Shown piece after piece: positions 29,772 to 38,212 of a stretch of 64,000 nucleotides of DNA (positions are counted from its first letter, which is position 1; every line of letters starts with the position of its first letter). The stretch comes from Martelella lutilitoris (GTDB lineage Bacteria; Pseudomonadota; Alphaproteobacteria; Rhizobiales; Rhizobiaceae). A model generated the notes under the pieces. The model was not told where the DNA came from and made no database searches. It worked only from the letters and a program-made list of their open reading frames with translations. The position numbers and the translations under genes are program-made. The stretch lies in contig NZ_CP066786.1 of assembly GCF_016598595.1 (NCBI RefSeq), forward strand, positions 1,511,501 through 1,575,500. The letters run 5' to 3'.

Positions 29772-30533
29772 ATGACGAAACTCGGATTTCAACTGTACAG
29801 CGCGCGCAACTATCAGCCCTTTTCGGGCGTGTTCAAAAAGCTCGCGGCCGCGGGTTATGGCGAGGTCGAGGGCTACGGCGCGCTTTATGACGATCTCGAC
29901 GAGGCCGGCCTCGACCGGTTGGCCGCCGACCTCGAGGCAATCGGCCTGTCGATGCCGACCGGCCATTTCGGCCTTGCCATGCTGGAGACGGATCCCGACC
30001 GAGTCCTGGAGATTGCCTCCAGGTTGAAGATGGACAGCGTGTTCTGCCCGTTCCTCCTGCCCGACCAGCGGCCCGATACGGCCGCGGGGTGGAAGGAATT
30101 CGGCGCGCGGCTCGAGGCAGCCGGCAAACCCTTCCGCGACGCCGGCCTCGTCTTCGGCTGGCATAACCACAATTTCGAGTTCGAGCTTCTGCCCGACGGC
30201 ACGGCGCCGATGCGTCACATCATGGCCGGCGGCCCGTCGCTTGCCTGGGAAGCCGATATCGCCTGGGTAATCCGCGGCGACGCCGATCCCTATTTCTGGA
30301 TCGAGCTCTTCAAGGAGCGGATCACCGCCGTTCATGTGAAGGATATCGCCGAGGAAGGCGAGAACGAGGACGAGGATGGCTGGGCCGATGTCGGCTACGG
30401 CACGGTCGACTGGAAGGGCCTGATGAAGGTGCTGAAGTCGATGCCGATCAAGCATTACATCGTCGAGCATGACAATCCGAACGACATCGACCGGCTGATC
30501 GAGCGTTCGATCGCATCTTTCCAGACCTTCTGA
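29772..30533 (+). CDS. Sugar phosphate isomerase/epimerase (xylose isomerase-like TIM barrel)
   Basis: AP-endonuclease-2-like TIM barrel of 253 residues with metal-binding motifs GWHNHNFEF, WEADIAWV, AVHVKDIAEEG and YIVEHDNP. Such proteins isomerise or epimerise sugars, keto-sugars or inosose-like compounds. GGGAGG lies 5 nt before the ATG. Clustering with the transporter and a Gfo/Idh/MocA dehydrogenase 12 bp downstream suggests that it acts on the imported sugar or its oxidised (3-keto) form, as in other rhizobial 3-keto-sugar pathways. This is inference. Confidence 0.85.
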   Translation: MTKLGFQLYSARNYQPFSGVFKKLAAAGYGEVEGYGALYDDLDEAGLDRLAADLEAIGLSMPTGHFGLAMLETDPDRVLEIASRLKMDSVFCPFLLPDQRPDTAAGWKEFGARLEAAGKPFRDAGLVFGWHNHNFEFELLPDGTAPMRHIMAGGPSLAWEADIAWVIRGDADPYFWIELFKERITAVHVKDIAEEGENEDEDGWADVGYGTVDWKGLMKVLKSMPIKHYIVEHDNPNDIDRLIERSIASFQTF

Positions 30534-30544
30534 ACGAGGCAAAC

Positions 30545-31678
30545 ATGACCAAGGAACTGGGTGTCGGCATCCTCGGATGCGGCAATATTTCCGCGACCTA
30601 TTTTTCGCTCGCGCCGATGTTCAAGGGGCTGAAAGTGCTGGCCTGCGCCGACATCAACGCTGCCGCGGCCAAGGCGCGGGCGGAGGAATACGGCGTCATC
30701 GCGCAAGGCGTCGACGAACTCTTCGCCAATGACGAGATCGACGTCGTCGTCAATCTCACCATTCCGGCGGCGCATTACGAAATGTCGCGGCGCGCGCTGG
30801 AAGCCGGCAAGCATGTCTATTCGGAAAAGCCGCTGGTGCTCTCCGTCGACGAGGGCAAGGAACTCGGGCGCTTCGCCGCAAAAAAGGGCCTCGCCGTCGG
30901 TTGCGCGCCGGATACGTTTCTCGGCGGCGCCCACCAGCGCGCCCGCAAATATATCGATGAGGGCGAAATCGGCCGGATCACCTCCGGCACCTGCCATGTG
31001 ATGAGCGCGGGCATGGAGATGTGGCACCCGAATCCGGACTTCTTCTTCCTGCCCGGCGGCGGGCCGGTGCTCGATCTCGGGCCTTACTACATCGCCAATC
31101 TGATCAACCTGATCGGCCCGGTGAAGCGGGTTGCGGCGCTGACCTCAATGGCCAACGAAACCCGCACCATCACGTCCGAACCGCGCAAGGGCGAGATCAT
31201 CCCGGTCAAGACACCGACCAACATTCATGCGCTTCTGGAATTCGAGAGCGGCGCGACGGTCTCGCTTGCGGCAAGCTGGGATGTCTTTGCCCATCGCCAT
31301 TCCCCCATGGAGCTTTACGGAACGGAAGGCTCGCTGTTCGTGCCCGATCCGAATTTCTTCGGCGGAACGGTGGAGGCGGCCGGGCGCGACGGCGCCGTTG
31401 AGGTGCTGGACCTCGGCGATCATCCCTTCGGCAAGGCGAACCAGAACCTCGACAAGGGCGGGCGGGCAAACTACCGCACGGCGGGCTTGGCGGATATGGC
31501 GATGGCGCTGATCGAGGGGCGTGACGCCCGCTGTTCGCTCGAACGCGCGCTGCATGGGGTCGACGTGATGGCCGCGATCCTGAAATCGGGCGAAACCGGC
31601 GCTTTCGTGCCGCTGTCGACGACCTGCACCCAGCCGGCGGCCCTCGACGCCGAGGCGGCCGCGGCGCTTCTGCGGTAA
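30545..31678 (+). CDS. Gfo/Idh/MocA family oxidoreductase of the sugar operon
   Basis: NAD(P)-dependent dehydrogenase of 377 residues with Rossmann motif VGILGCGNISATYF, the EKP motif in HVYSEKPLVLS, and FFFLPGGGPVLDLGPYYIANLINLIGPV, typical of the family's C-terminal domain. It is last in the transporter operon and probably oxidises the imported sugar or an intermediate made by the isomerase. It differs clearly from the paralogue at 15589-16665. Confidence 0.87.
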   Translation: MTKELGVGILGCGNISATYFSLAPMFKGLKVLACADINAAAAKARAEEYGVIAQGVDELFANDEIDVVVNLTIPAAHYEMSRRALEAGKHVYSEKPLVLSVDEGKELGRFAAKKGLAVGCAPDTFLGGAHQRARKYIDEGEIGRITSGTCHVMSAGMEMWHPNPDFFFLPGGGPVLDLGPYYIANLINLIGPVKRVAALTSMANETRTITSEPRKGEIIPVKTPTNIHALLEFESGATVSLAASWDVFAHRHSPMELYGTEGSLFVPDPNFFGGTVEAAGRDGAVEVLDLGDHPFGKANQNLDKGGRANYRTAGLADMAMALIEGRDARCSLERALHGVDVMAAILKSGETGAFVPLSTTCTQPAALDAEAAAALLR

Positions 31679-31698
31679 CAGGGCCTTATGCCTTGCCC

Positions 31699-32727
31699 TC
31701 AGGCGGAGCGTCGCTGCGGCGGCGTTCCGACCCTTCCGGCATGTCTCGCGCCTTCCGGCGTAAGGCCGGTCCATATCCGGAACGCCCGGTTGAAGGAATT
31801 CGGCTCGCTGAAGCCGAGAAGAAACGAGATCTCAGCCGACGGCAATGCCGTTGTCGTCAGATAGTGCCAGGCCAGGGACTCGCGCGTCTCCTGCAGTATC
31901 TGCTGGTAGGAGCAGCCTTCCGCCTCGATCCGTCTTTGCAGCGTGCGCTTGCTCAGAGAAAGCTTGGCCGCCACCGCCTCGATCGAGGCGAGCCCGCTTG
32001 GCAGGCCTTCCAGCAAGGCGGCCTTCACCCGTCTGACGGTCGTTGCGCCTTCCTCCAGATCGGCGAGCCGTTCACGCAGGCCTGGCTCGAATGCGTCCCA
32101 CAGGCTTTCATTCGAGGTCAGGAAGGGGCGGGCGGCATCGCTTGCGGAGAAGGTCACGGCGTTGCGCGCGGCCGGTTTCATGCACGCGCCGAGAAAGTTT
32201 TCGAAGGGCCCGGCCTGGGCCGGCAGTGCGGTCGTTTCGACCTCGACCGGGTTGATCTGTTCGCGCGTGCCCATGCGCGCGAGCGTCACGGCAAAAAGCA
32301 GTTCGAACTGGATCATGCTTTGCGGCGGGCGGAATGGCGTATCAAGCCATGTCATCTCGACCGTCACACTATCCTCTGTTTCGATGAGGTCGAGGCGCAT
32401 GGGCGCAATCAGCTTCTTGTAGGCCTTGATGCGGCCGAGCGCCACGCCGAGATTCGGGCTGCACAGGGCGGCGAACAGGGGCGGCGAGAAGGATTCGGCG
32501 CGGATGGCCCGGCAGAGTTTCAGGGGAAAGAGTCGGTCGTCCTGCGCGACCGCCTCCCAGAGACGATAGTAGTCCTCCGAGGCGAGCCGGAGGCCGGGAC
32601 GCTGCAGAAGATCATCGGCAAGCCCGGCGCGCCTGAGGACGTCCGCCGGCACAAGGCCGAGATCCTTGAGCAGCGGACGCCACGTGGCGTCAAGCGCATA
32701 GCCGGTCGTCATCATATGTGGCTTCAT
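31699..32727 (-). CDS. AraC-family regulator with Arabinose_bd-type N-terminal domain
   Basis: The N-terminal 200 residues match the Arabinose_bd domain style (LLKDLGLVPADVLRRAGLADDLL, YYRLWEAVA). The C-terminus has the AraC HTH pair (SIEAVAAKLSLSKRTLQRRIEAEGCSYQQIL, SAEISFLLGFSEPNSFNRAFRIWTG). Members of this group (OruR/VirS-like) often regulate catabolic genes. The start is uncertain: ATG 32727 follows GAGGG directly, and ATGs at 32715 or 32712 are alternatives. It is read away from the SDR gene upstream on the same strand, which could be its target. Confidence 0.85.
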   Translation of the reverse strand: MKPHMMTTGYALDATWRPLLKDLGLVPADVLRRAGLADDLLQRPGLRLASEDYYRLWEAVAQDDRLFPLKLCRAIRAESFSPPLFAALCSPNLGVALGRIKAYKKLIAPMRLDLIETEDSVTVEMTWLDTPFRPPQSMIQFELLFAVTLARMGTREQINPVEVETTALPAQAGPFENFLGACMKPAARNAVTFSASDAARPFLTSNESLWDAFEPGLRERLADLEEGATTVRRVKAALLEGLPSGLASIEAVAAKLSLSKRTLQRRIEAEGCSYQQILQETRESLAWHYLTTTALPSAEISFLLGFSEPNSFNRAFRIWTGLTPEGARHAGRVGTPPQRRSA

Positions 32728-32796
32728 CCCTCATAGAGCGCTTCCGCTCTTCCTGGAAACGCTTCGACCCATCAACGCATTCTGCATGATGCGGCG

Positions 32797-33618
32797 TCAG
32801 TTGCCCATGCCGAATTGCGCCTTGAGACCGCCGATGAAGGTCGCGTCATCGCTTGCAGCGCGCCTCTCGAGAATGACCACGGCATCATCGCCCGCGGCAA
32901 AACGCAGTTGCGGCGTTTCGTCGGTTGCCGCGCGATAGACCACTTCGGCGATGGTTTCCGGCGACGAGCCGTTTTCCATCATCGGCCCGATGGCCTCAAG
33001 CAGCGTGTTCACAACCGGCTGGTATTCCTCCAGCGCTGGATCATTGCTGAAGTCGAGGGAGCGGCCGGAAAAATCGGTCCGTATGCCGCCCGGCTCCACG
33101 ATCTTCACGGATATGCCGAGGGGCTCCAACTCGAAATGCAGTGATTCCGACAGGCCTTCCACGGCGAATTTCGTACCGTGATAGAGCGCGCCGAGCGGAA
33201 AGGTCATCCGCCCGCCGATCGAGGAGATATTGACGATCACGCCGCTCTTCTGGGCGCGAAAGTACGGCAGCAGCGCCTTCGTCACCGCGATGAGGCCCAT
33301 GACATTGACGTCGAACTGGCGGCGGGCCTTCTCGAGCGGCGTCGCCTCCAGTGGCCCGAAGGCGCCGTAGCCGGCATTGTTGACCAGCACGTCGATCGCC
33401 CCGAAGGCCGAAATGCCGGCCTCGACGGCTTTCTCGATCGACCTCTGGTCCTCCACGTCGAGGCGTGCGACGAGCGTGCGGTCGAGACGCGTCAGCTCGG
33501 TTTCCTTCTCGGGCGCGCGCATGGTCGCGACCACGTTCCAGCCCTTGACCTGGAACAGCCGCGCCGCAGCGCGGCCGAGGCCGCTCGACGTGCCGGTGAT
33601 AAGAACGGTCCTTGTCAT
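32797..33618 (-). CDS. Short-chain dehydrogenase/reductase
   Basis: Classical SDR of 273 residues: the NAD(P)-binding motif TGTSSGLG, structural NNAGYG, catalytic Ser in VNISSIGG and the YHGTK (YxxxK) pair. The C-terminal half (FAVEGLSESLHFELEPLGISVKIVEPGGIRTDF) is like the large group of uncharacterised SDRs with retinol-dehydrogenase-like sequence. ATG 33618 has AAAGG 8 nt upstream and starts with MTRTVLITG; a longer in-frame start at 33750 lacks support. It lies 69 bp upstream of the AraC regulator on the same strand. Confidence 0.9.
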   Translation of the reverse strand: MTRTVLITGTSSGLGRAAARLFQVKGWNVVATMRAPEKETELTRLDRTLVARLDVEDQRSIEKAVEAGISAFGAIDVLVNNAGYGAFGPLEATPLEKARRQFDVNVMGLIAVTKALLPYFRAQKSGVIVNISSIGGRMTFPLGALYHGTKFAVEGLSESLHFELEPLGISVKIVEPGGIRTDFSGRSLDFSNDPALEEYQPVVNTLLEAIGPMMENGSSPETIAEVVYRAATDETPQLRFAAGDDAVVILERRAASDDATFIGGLKAQFGMGN

Positions 33619-33899
33619 GATGTTTGCCTTTCCTGATCTCGACGGGAGATGGCAGGATAGCCGCCAGGGAAAGCGGCCGCATTGGCGGATGATGCCGTTC
33701 TTCAATCCGATCGCGCCAACCGATCCCTTCGGCTCGGTGGCCAAGAACATGGATCATTGCAGGCGAATGGACTATAGTCCGGCCTGGATTTTCCCAATGG
33801 CGGGCGGCCTTTTGCCGCGCGCTTTCTCCCACGAGCGCCTCTTTACGCGAAGGTTCCGTCCCGGAACCGGGGCGCCACGTCGAAATCAGGATGACAATA

Positions 33900-34949
33900 A
33901 TGAGCTGGACACCGTCCGAAACCCGCTATGACACGATGAAATATAACCGCTGCGGCAATTCCGGCCTGAAACTGCCGGCGATCTCGCTGGGGCTCTGGCA
34001 CAATTTCGGCGACGACACGCCGCGCGAGCGCAAGGTCGCGATCTGCCAGACGGCGTTTGACAGCGGCATTACCCATTTCGATCTCGCCAACAATTACGGC
34101 CCGCCGGCGGGCACCGCCGAGACGGCTTTCGGCTCGATCCTGAAGAAGGAGTTCGCCGGCCTGCGCGATGAAATGATCATCTCGTCAAAGGCGGGTTACG
34201 GCATGTGGCCGGGTCCCTATGGCGAATGGGGCAGCCGCAAATACATGATCGCCTCCTGCGACCAGAGCCTGAAACGGCTCGGTCTCGACTATGTCGACAT
34301 CTTCTACTCGCACCGCTTCGATCCCGACACGCCGCTTGAGGAAACCATGCTGGCGCTCGACCATATCGTCCGTTCGGGGAGGGCGCTTTACGTGGGTATC
34401 TCGTCCTATAATTCGCTGCGCACCCGCGAGGCCTATGCGATCCTGAAGGAACTGAAAACGCCCTTCGTCATCCACCAGCCGAGCTATTCGATGATCAACC
34501 GCTGGGTCGAGGATGACGGGCTTCTCGATACGCTGGAGGAACTCGGCCTCGGCTCGATCGTGTTCTCGCCGCTCGCGCAGGGCATGCTGACGTCCAAATA
34601 TCTGAACGGCATCCCTGAAGACAGCCGCGCCGCCCAGGGCAAGTCGCTGCAGCAGGCCTTCCTGAAGGACGAGACGATCGCCCATATCCGCGCGCTGAAC
34701 GCGATCGCCGAGCGGCGCGGCCAGACGCTGGCGCAGATGGCGCTCGCCTGGGTGCTGCGCAAGGGCCGGGTAACGACGGCGCTGATCGGCGCGAGCCGTC
34801 CCGAACAGGTGACCGACTGCGTGGCAGCCCTCGACAATCCCGATTTCACCGATGCCGAACTGGCGGAAATCGATACCTACGCGCTCGACGCCAATATCAA
34901 CATCTGGGCGAGATCGGCCGAGCGGAAAGGCCCCGAACGCAAGAAATAA
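33900..34949 (+). CDS. Aldo/keto reductase (L-glyceraldehyde 3-phosphate reductase type)
   Basis: NADPH-dependent reductase of 349 residues, similar to YghZ/MgrA proteins that reduce L-glyceraldehyde 3-phosphate or methylglyoxal. The catalytic tetrad residues lie in FDLANNYG (Asp, Tyr), SSKAGYGMWPG (Lys) and FYSHRFDP (His). A C-terminal cofactor motif (ALIGASRPEQV) is present. The N-terminus YNRCGNSGLKLPAISLGLWHNFGD is typical of the group. ATG 33900 has CAGGA 8 nt upstream; 33891 is in frame but overlaps it. Its end abuts the terminator of the convergent znuA. Confidence 0.9.
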   Translation: MSWTPSETRYDTMKYNRCGNSGLKLPAISLGLWHNFGDDTPRERKVAICQTAFDSGITHFDLANNYGPPAGTAETAFGSILKKEFAGLRDEMIISSKAGYGMWPGPYGEWGSRKYMIASCDQSLKRLGLDYVDIFYSHRFDPDTPLEETMLALDHIVRSGRALYVGISSYNSLRTREAYAILKELKTPFVIHQPSYSMINRWVEDDGLLDTLEELGLGSIVFSPLAQGMLTSKYLNGIPEDSRAAQGKSLQQAFLKDETIAHIRALNAIAERRGQTLAQMALAWVLRKGRVTTALIGASRPEQVTDCVAALDNPDFTDAELAEIDTYALDANINIWARSAERKGPERKK

Positions 34950-35022
34950 AAAAAAAGCCTGCGGGTGGCAGCTACGACACCCGCAGGCCACTTCCCCCGA
35001 CCATGCGCGTGCCCGGGGGAAG
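34949..35022 (-). terminator. Tandem-hairpin terminator of znuA
   Basis: Read on the minus strand after the znuA stop: first a hairpin with 9-bp arms (34991-34999 with 35014-35022), then a second with perfect 11-bp arms (34957-34967 with 34978-34988), then a run of T (A on the plus strand, 34948-34956). The T run overlaps the stop codon of the convergent aldo/keto reductase gene. Confidence 0.8.
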
Positions 35023-35035
35023 TCTTCATGGCGTT

Positions 35036-36061
35036 TTATTCGGCCACAAAGCAGTCGGTCAGATTGCCGGCCAGGTTTTCCAGCAGAACGAAGTAGAGGT
35101 CGGGTCCGTCTTCAAGGCCGGCGCCCAGGGGGTCGAGAATGCCGGTGCGGGCGTCGGTTCCCTCGATTACCGCGTCGATGATTTTCGGCGGGAATTGCGG
35201 TTCGGAGAAGACGCAGGCCGCTCCCAGTTCCGTCAGCTTTTCGTGGATTTCGCGAATGCGCTGGGCGCTCGGCGTCGCTTCCGGATTGACGGTGATCGAA
35301 CCTGCCGCCTCGACGCCGAAGCGATGACCGAAATAGTGATAGGCGTCGTGGAAGACCACATAGGGTTTTGCCGGAACGCTGTCGATCTGGGCCTGGATGC
35401 CGGTGGTCAGTTCGTCGAGTCTGGTCTCCAGTTTCGCGGCATTGTCCGCATAGATTTCGGCGTTGGCGGGGTCGCGTTGAGACAGGGTTTCGGCCATGGC
35501 GGCGGCGAAGGCCCGTGCATTCACCGGATCGAGCCACATATGCGGGTCGACTTCTCCGTCATGATGGTGTCCGGCTTCTTCGTGCTCGTGCTCGTGCTCG
35601 TCTCCGGCTTCGACATGGTCGTCGTGGTCGTGCTCGGCATGCGCATCCTCGTCATGATCGTTGTGGCCTTCATGATCGTGGTCATGAACGTCGAAGGCGC
35701 CGCCCTCGCGCGGTTCCAGCGTTTCCACGCCGGGGGCTTCCTCCAGCTCGACGATCTCGGCATTGCCGCCGAGCGCCTCGAGCGGCTTGTCGAGGAAGTG
35801 CTCGAGCGCCGGTCCGATCCAGAACACGACGTCGGCCTCCTGCAGGGCGCGGGCCTCGGAGGGAGCCATGCTGTAGGTGTGCGGCGAGGCCGCGCCCTTG
35901 ACCAGAAGCGTCGTCTCGGTCTCCGTTCCGGCCGTGATTGCAGTTGCCAGCGAATAGAGCGGCTTGATCGATGTGACCACCTTCAGGTTGTCGTCCGCGA
36001 TGGCGGCGCCTGCGGCCGAAACGGCAACCGTTGCGAGAAGAAGCGTATGAAGGGATTTCAT
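35036..36061 (-). CDS. znuA: Zinc ABC transporter substrate-binding protein ZnuA
   Basis: Periplasmic high-affinity zinc-binding protein. The signal peptide ends near AAIADD. The zinc-site histidine His61 (GAASPHTYSM) is followed by a long His/Asp/Glu-rich loop at about residues 124-170, typical of ZnuA and absent from manganese-binding relatives. Later ligand regions are FHDAYHYFG and LDPLGAG. The length is 341 residues. It is divergent from znuC-znuB-zur, with Zur-box-like palindromes in the 96-bp gap. Confidence 0.96.
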   Translation of the reverse strand: MKSLHTLLLATVAVSAAGAAIADDNLKVVTSIKPLYSLATAITAGTETETTLLVKGAASPHTYSMAPSEARALQEADVVFWIGPALEHFLDKPLEALGGNAEIVELEEAPGVETLEPREGGAFDVHDHDHEGHNDHDEDAHAEHDHDDHVEAGDEHEHEHEEAGHHHDGEVDPHMWLDPVNARAFAAAMAETLSQRDPANAEIYADNAAKLETRLDELTTGIQAQIDSVPAKPYVVFHDAYHYFGHRFGVEAAGSITVNPEATPSAQRIREIHEKLTELGAACVFSEPQFPPKIIDAVIEGTDARTGILDPLGAGLEDGPDLYFVLLENLAGNLTDCFVAE

Positions 36062-36082
36062 CAGGACCTCACTTGCATGGGA

Positions 36083-36119
36083 ATGTAATGTTATTACATC
36101 AATTGCGTAATGCTATAAC
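36083..36119. promoter_or_regulatory. Two Zur-box-like palindromes in the znuA/znuC gap
   Basis: ATGTAATGTTATTACAT (36083-36099) is a perfect 17-bp palindrome around a 3-nt centre. GTAATGCTATAAC (36107-36119) is a second copy with one mismatch. Both resemble the GTTATANTATAAC-type Zur operators known from proteobacteria. Their position between divergent zinc-uptake genes and the presence of zur in the operon support zinc-dependent repression of both directions. Confidence 0.7.
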
Positions 36120-36157
36120 GTATGTCATAGAACGCCGCAAGACGGAGTTTTCACAAA

Positions 36158-36991
36158 TTGACCAAGACCAATGACGAGGCCGGACTGCTGGTTTCGATGC
36201 AGGATGCCGGGATCAGGCGCGAGGGGCGCTTTCTGGTGCGCGGCGTCAGCTTCGATGTGCGCCGCGGTGAGATCGTCACCCTGATCGGGCCGAACGGCGC
36301 CGGCAAATCGACGAGCGCGAAGATGGCGATCGGCGTGTTCGAGCCGGACGAGGGCAGGGTGTGGCGCGCGTCCCGCCTGAAGATCGGCTATGTGCCGCAG
36401 AAGCTCAATATCGATCACTCGCTGCCGTTGACCGTCCGTCGGCTGATGACGGTCACGGGATCGCTGTCGCGCGCGGAGATCTCCGAGGCGCTGGAGGCGG
36501 TCGGCCTGTCTCATATGGAAGAGGCAAGCGTTCAAACCCTGTCGGGCGGCGAGTTCCAGCGGGCGCTTCTGGCCCGGGCAATCGCCCGCAGACCGGATCT
36601 GCTGGTGCTCGACGAACCGGTGCAGGGCGTCGACTATTCCGGCGAGATTGCGCTTTACGAGCTGATCTCGAAGATCCGTGACCGCCAGGACTGCGGCGTG
36701 TTGATGATTTCGCACGACCTGCATGTGGTGATGGCGCAGACCGATACGGTGGTCTGTCTCAACGGCCATGTCTGCTGCACGGGGACGCCGCAGGCCGTCA
36801 GCGGCAGCGAGGCCTATCAGGCGCTGTTCGGCGGGCGGGCATCGGGCGCGCTGGCACTTTACCGCCATCATCACGACCACACCCATATGCCGGACGGCCG
36901 GGTGCGCCATGCCGATGGCTCGTTGACCGACCATTGTCATCCGCAGGACGGTCACCACGCGCATCCTGACGGCGAGAAATCCCATGCTTGA
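36158..36991 (+). CDS. znuC: Zinc ABC transporter ATP-binding protein ZnuC
   Basis: ATPase of the zinc importer. Walker A GPNGAGKST, signature LSGGEFQRALLARAI and Walker B LLVLDEPVQGVD, then SHDLHVVM. The last 45 residues form a His-rich tail (YRHHHDHTHMPDG and HCHPQDGHHAHPDG), which may bind zinc on the cytoplasmic side. It starts with TTG at 36158 behind CGGAG; the next in-frame ATG is at 36197. It overlaps znuB by 8 bp. Confidence 0.94.
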   Translation: MTKTNDEAGLLVSMQDAGIRREGRFLVRGVSFDVRRGEIVTLIGPNGAGKSTSAKMAIGVFEPDEGRVWRASRLKIGYVPQKLNIDHSLPLTVRRLMTVTGSLSRAEISEALEAVGLSHMEEASVQTLSGGEFQRALLARAIARRPDLLVLDEPVQGVDYSGEIALYELISKIRDRQDCGVLMISHDLHVVMAQTDTVVCLNGHVCCTGTPQAVSGSEAYQALFGGRASGALALYRHHHDHTHMPDGRVRHADGSLTDHCHPQDGHHAHPDGEKSHA

Positions 36992-37778
36992 CGATTTCTT
37001 CACCCGCGCGCTGATTGCTGGCATCGGCGTTGCCCTGATGGCGGGGCCGCTCGGCTGCTTCATCATCTGGCGGAAGATGGCCTATTTCGGCGATACCATG
37101 GCGCACTCGGCATTGCTCGGCGTGGCGCTCTCGCTGCTCTTTGCCGTCAACCTCACCCTCAGCGTCTTCGTGGTCGCGACGGCGATTTCGGTCCTGCTCA
37201 TTCTGCTGGAGCGCCGACGGGCGCTTTCCACCGACAGCCTGCTTGGCATTCTCGCCCATTCGACACTCGCCGTCGGGTTGGTGATCGTTTCCTTCCTCAC
37301 CTGGGTCCGGGTCGACCTCATCAGCTTTCTCTTCGGCGACATCCTGTCGGTGACGCGTGCCGATATTGCCATCGTCTGGCTGGGTGGCCTGGTCGTCGTC
37401 GGCGCGATCATCGCCCTGTGGCGGCCGCTGCTCGCCGCGACCGTCTCGCCGGAAATCGCGCAGGCGGAAGGCCTGCGGCCCGAGACGGCGCGCTTTGTCT
37501 TCATGCTGCTGATGGCGCTGGTGATTGCGATCGCCATGAAGATCGTCGGCATCATGCTGATCACGTCGCTGCTGATCGTGCCGGCAGCGACCGCGCGCCG
37601 CTTTGCCCGGACGCCGGAGGCCATGGCGATGATCGCCTCGATGATCGGCGCTGTCTCGGTGGTGATGGGCCTTTACGCTTCGCTGTATTACGATACGCCC
37701 TCTGGACCCTCGATCGTCGTTGCCGCGATGCTGCTTTTCGTTGCCGGCCTGGCGCCTCTTGCAGTCCGACGCGCATGA
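36984..37778 (+). CDS. znuB: Zinc ABC transporter permease ZnuB
   Basis: ABC-3 family inner-membrane permease, 264 residues, with about seven to eight hydrophobic helices. The N-terminal sequence MLDDFFTRALIAGIGVALMAGPLGCFIIWRKMAYFGDTMAHSALLG is diagnostic when read in segments, as are SFLFGDILSV and MKIVGIMLITSLLIVPAATARR. Its start overlaps the end of znuC, and zur follows 13 bp after its stop. Confidence 0.95.
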   Translation: MLDDFFTRALIAGIGVALMAGPLGCFIIWRKMAYFGDTMAHSALLGVALSLLFAVNLTLSVFVVATAISVLLILLERRRALSTDSLLGILAHSTLAVGLVIVSFLTWVRVDLISFLFGDILSVTRADIAIVWLGGLVVVGAIIALWRPLLAATVSPEIAQAEGLRPETARFVFMLLMALVIAIAMKIVGIMLITSLLIVPAATARRFARTPEAMAMIASMIGAVSVVMGLYASLYYDTPSGPSIVVAAMLLFVAGLAPLAVRRA

Positions 37779-37791
37779 AGGAGGTTTTCCG

Positions 37792-38196
37792 ATGCCCATA
37801 GCCACCCGTAAATTGACGCGCAACCAGTCTCTCGTCTTCGATTGCCTTTCCGGCAGCGACGGGCCGCTCAGCGCCTACACCATCCTCGACAGGCTGAGGG
37901 ATCACGGTTTCAAGGCGCCGCTTCAGGTCTATCGCGCGCTCGACAAACTCACCGATGCCGGCATGGTGCACCGGCTGGAGAGCATGAATGCCTATGTCGC
38001 CTGCGCCCATCCGGACGAGGACTGCACCCATCACGGCATGACCGCCTTTGCCATCTGCGAGGGGTGCGGCGCGGTGATCGAGTTCCATGCCCATGAAATC
38101 GAGCATGCGCTGGCGGCGCTGGCGCAGAGCAGGAAATTCAGGCCCGAGCGGATGACGGTGGAAATGCGCGGCCTGTGCGAGGCCTGCCGAAGCTGA
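37792..38196 (+). CDS. zur: Zinc uptake regulator Zur (Fur family)
   Basis: Fur-family repressor of 134 residues. The N-terminal winged helix (VFDCLSGSDGPLSAYTILDRLRDHGFKAPLQVYRALDKLTDAG) precedes a dimerisation domain with zinc sites: CEGCG and a C-terminal CEAC pair form the structural site, and HHGMTAF and FHAHEIEH supply regulatory histidines. An AAGGAGG Shine-Dalgarno precedes ATG 37792. Co-transcription with znuCB gives negative feedback on zinc uptake. Confidence 0.93.
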   Translation: MPIATRKLTRNQSLVFDCLSGSDGPLSAYTILDRLRDHGFKAPLQVYRALDKLTDAGMVHRLESMNAYVACAHPDEDCTHHGMTAFAICEGCGAVIEFHAHEIEHALAALAQSRKFRPERMTVEMRGLCEACRS

Positions 38197-38212
38197 ATGG
38201 CATACGCGCCGG

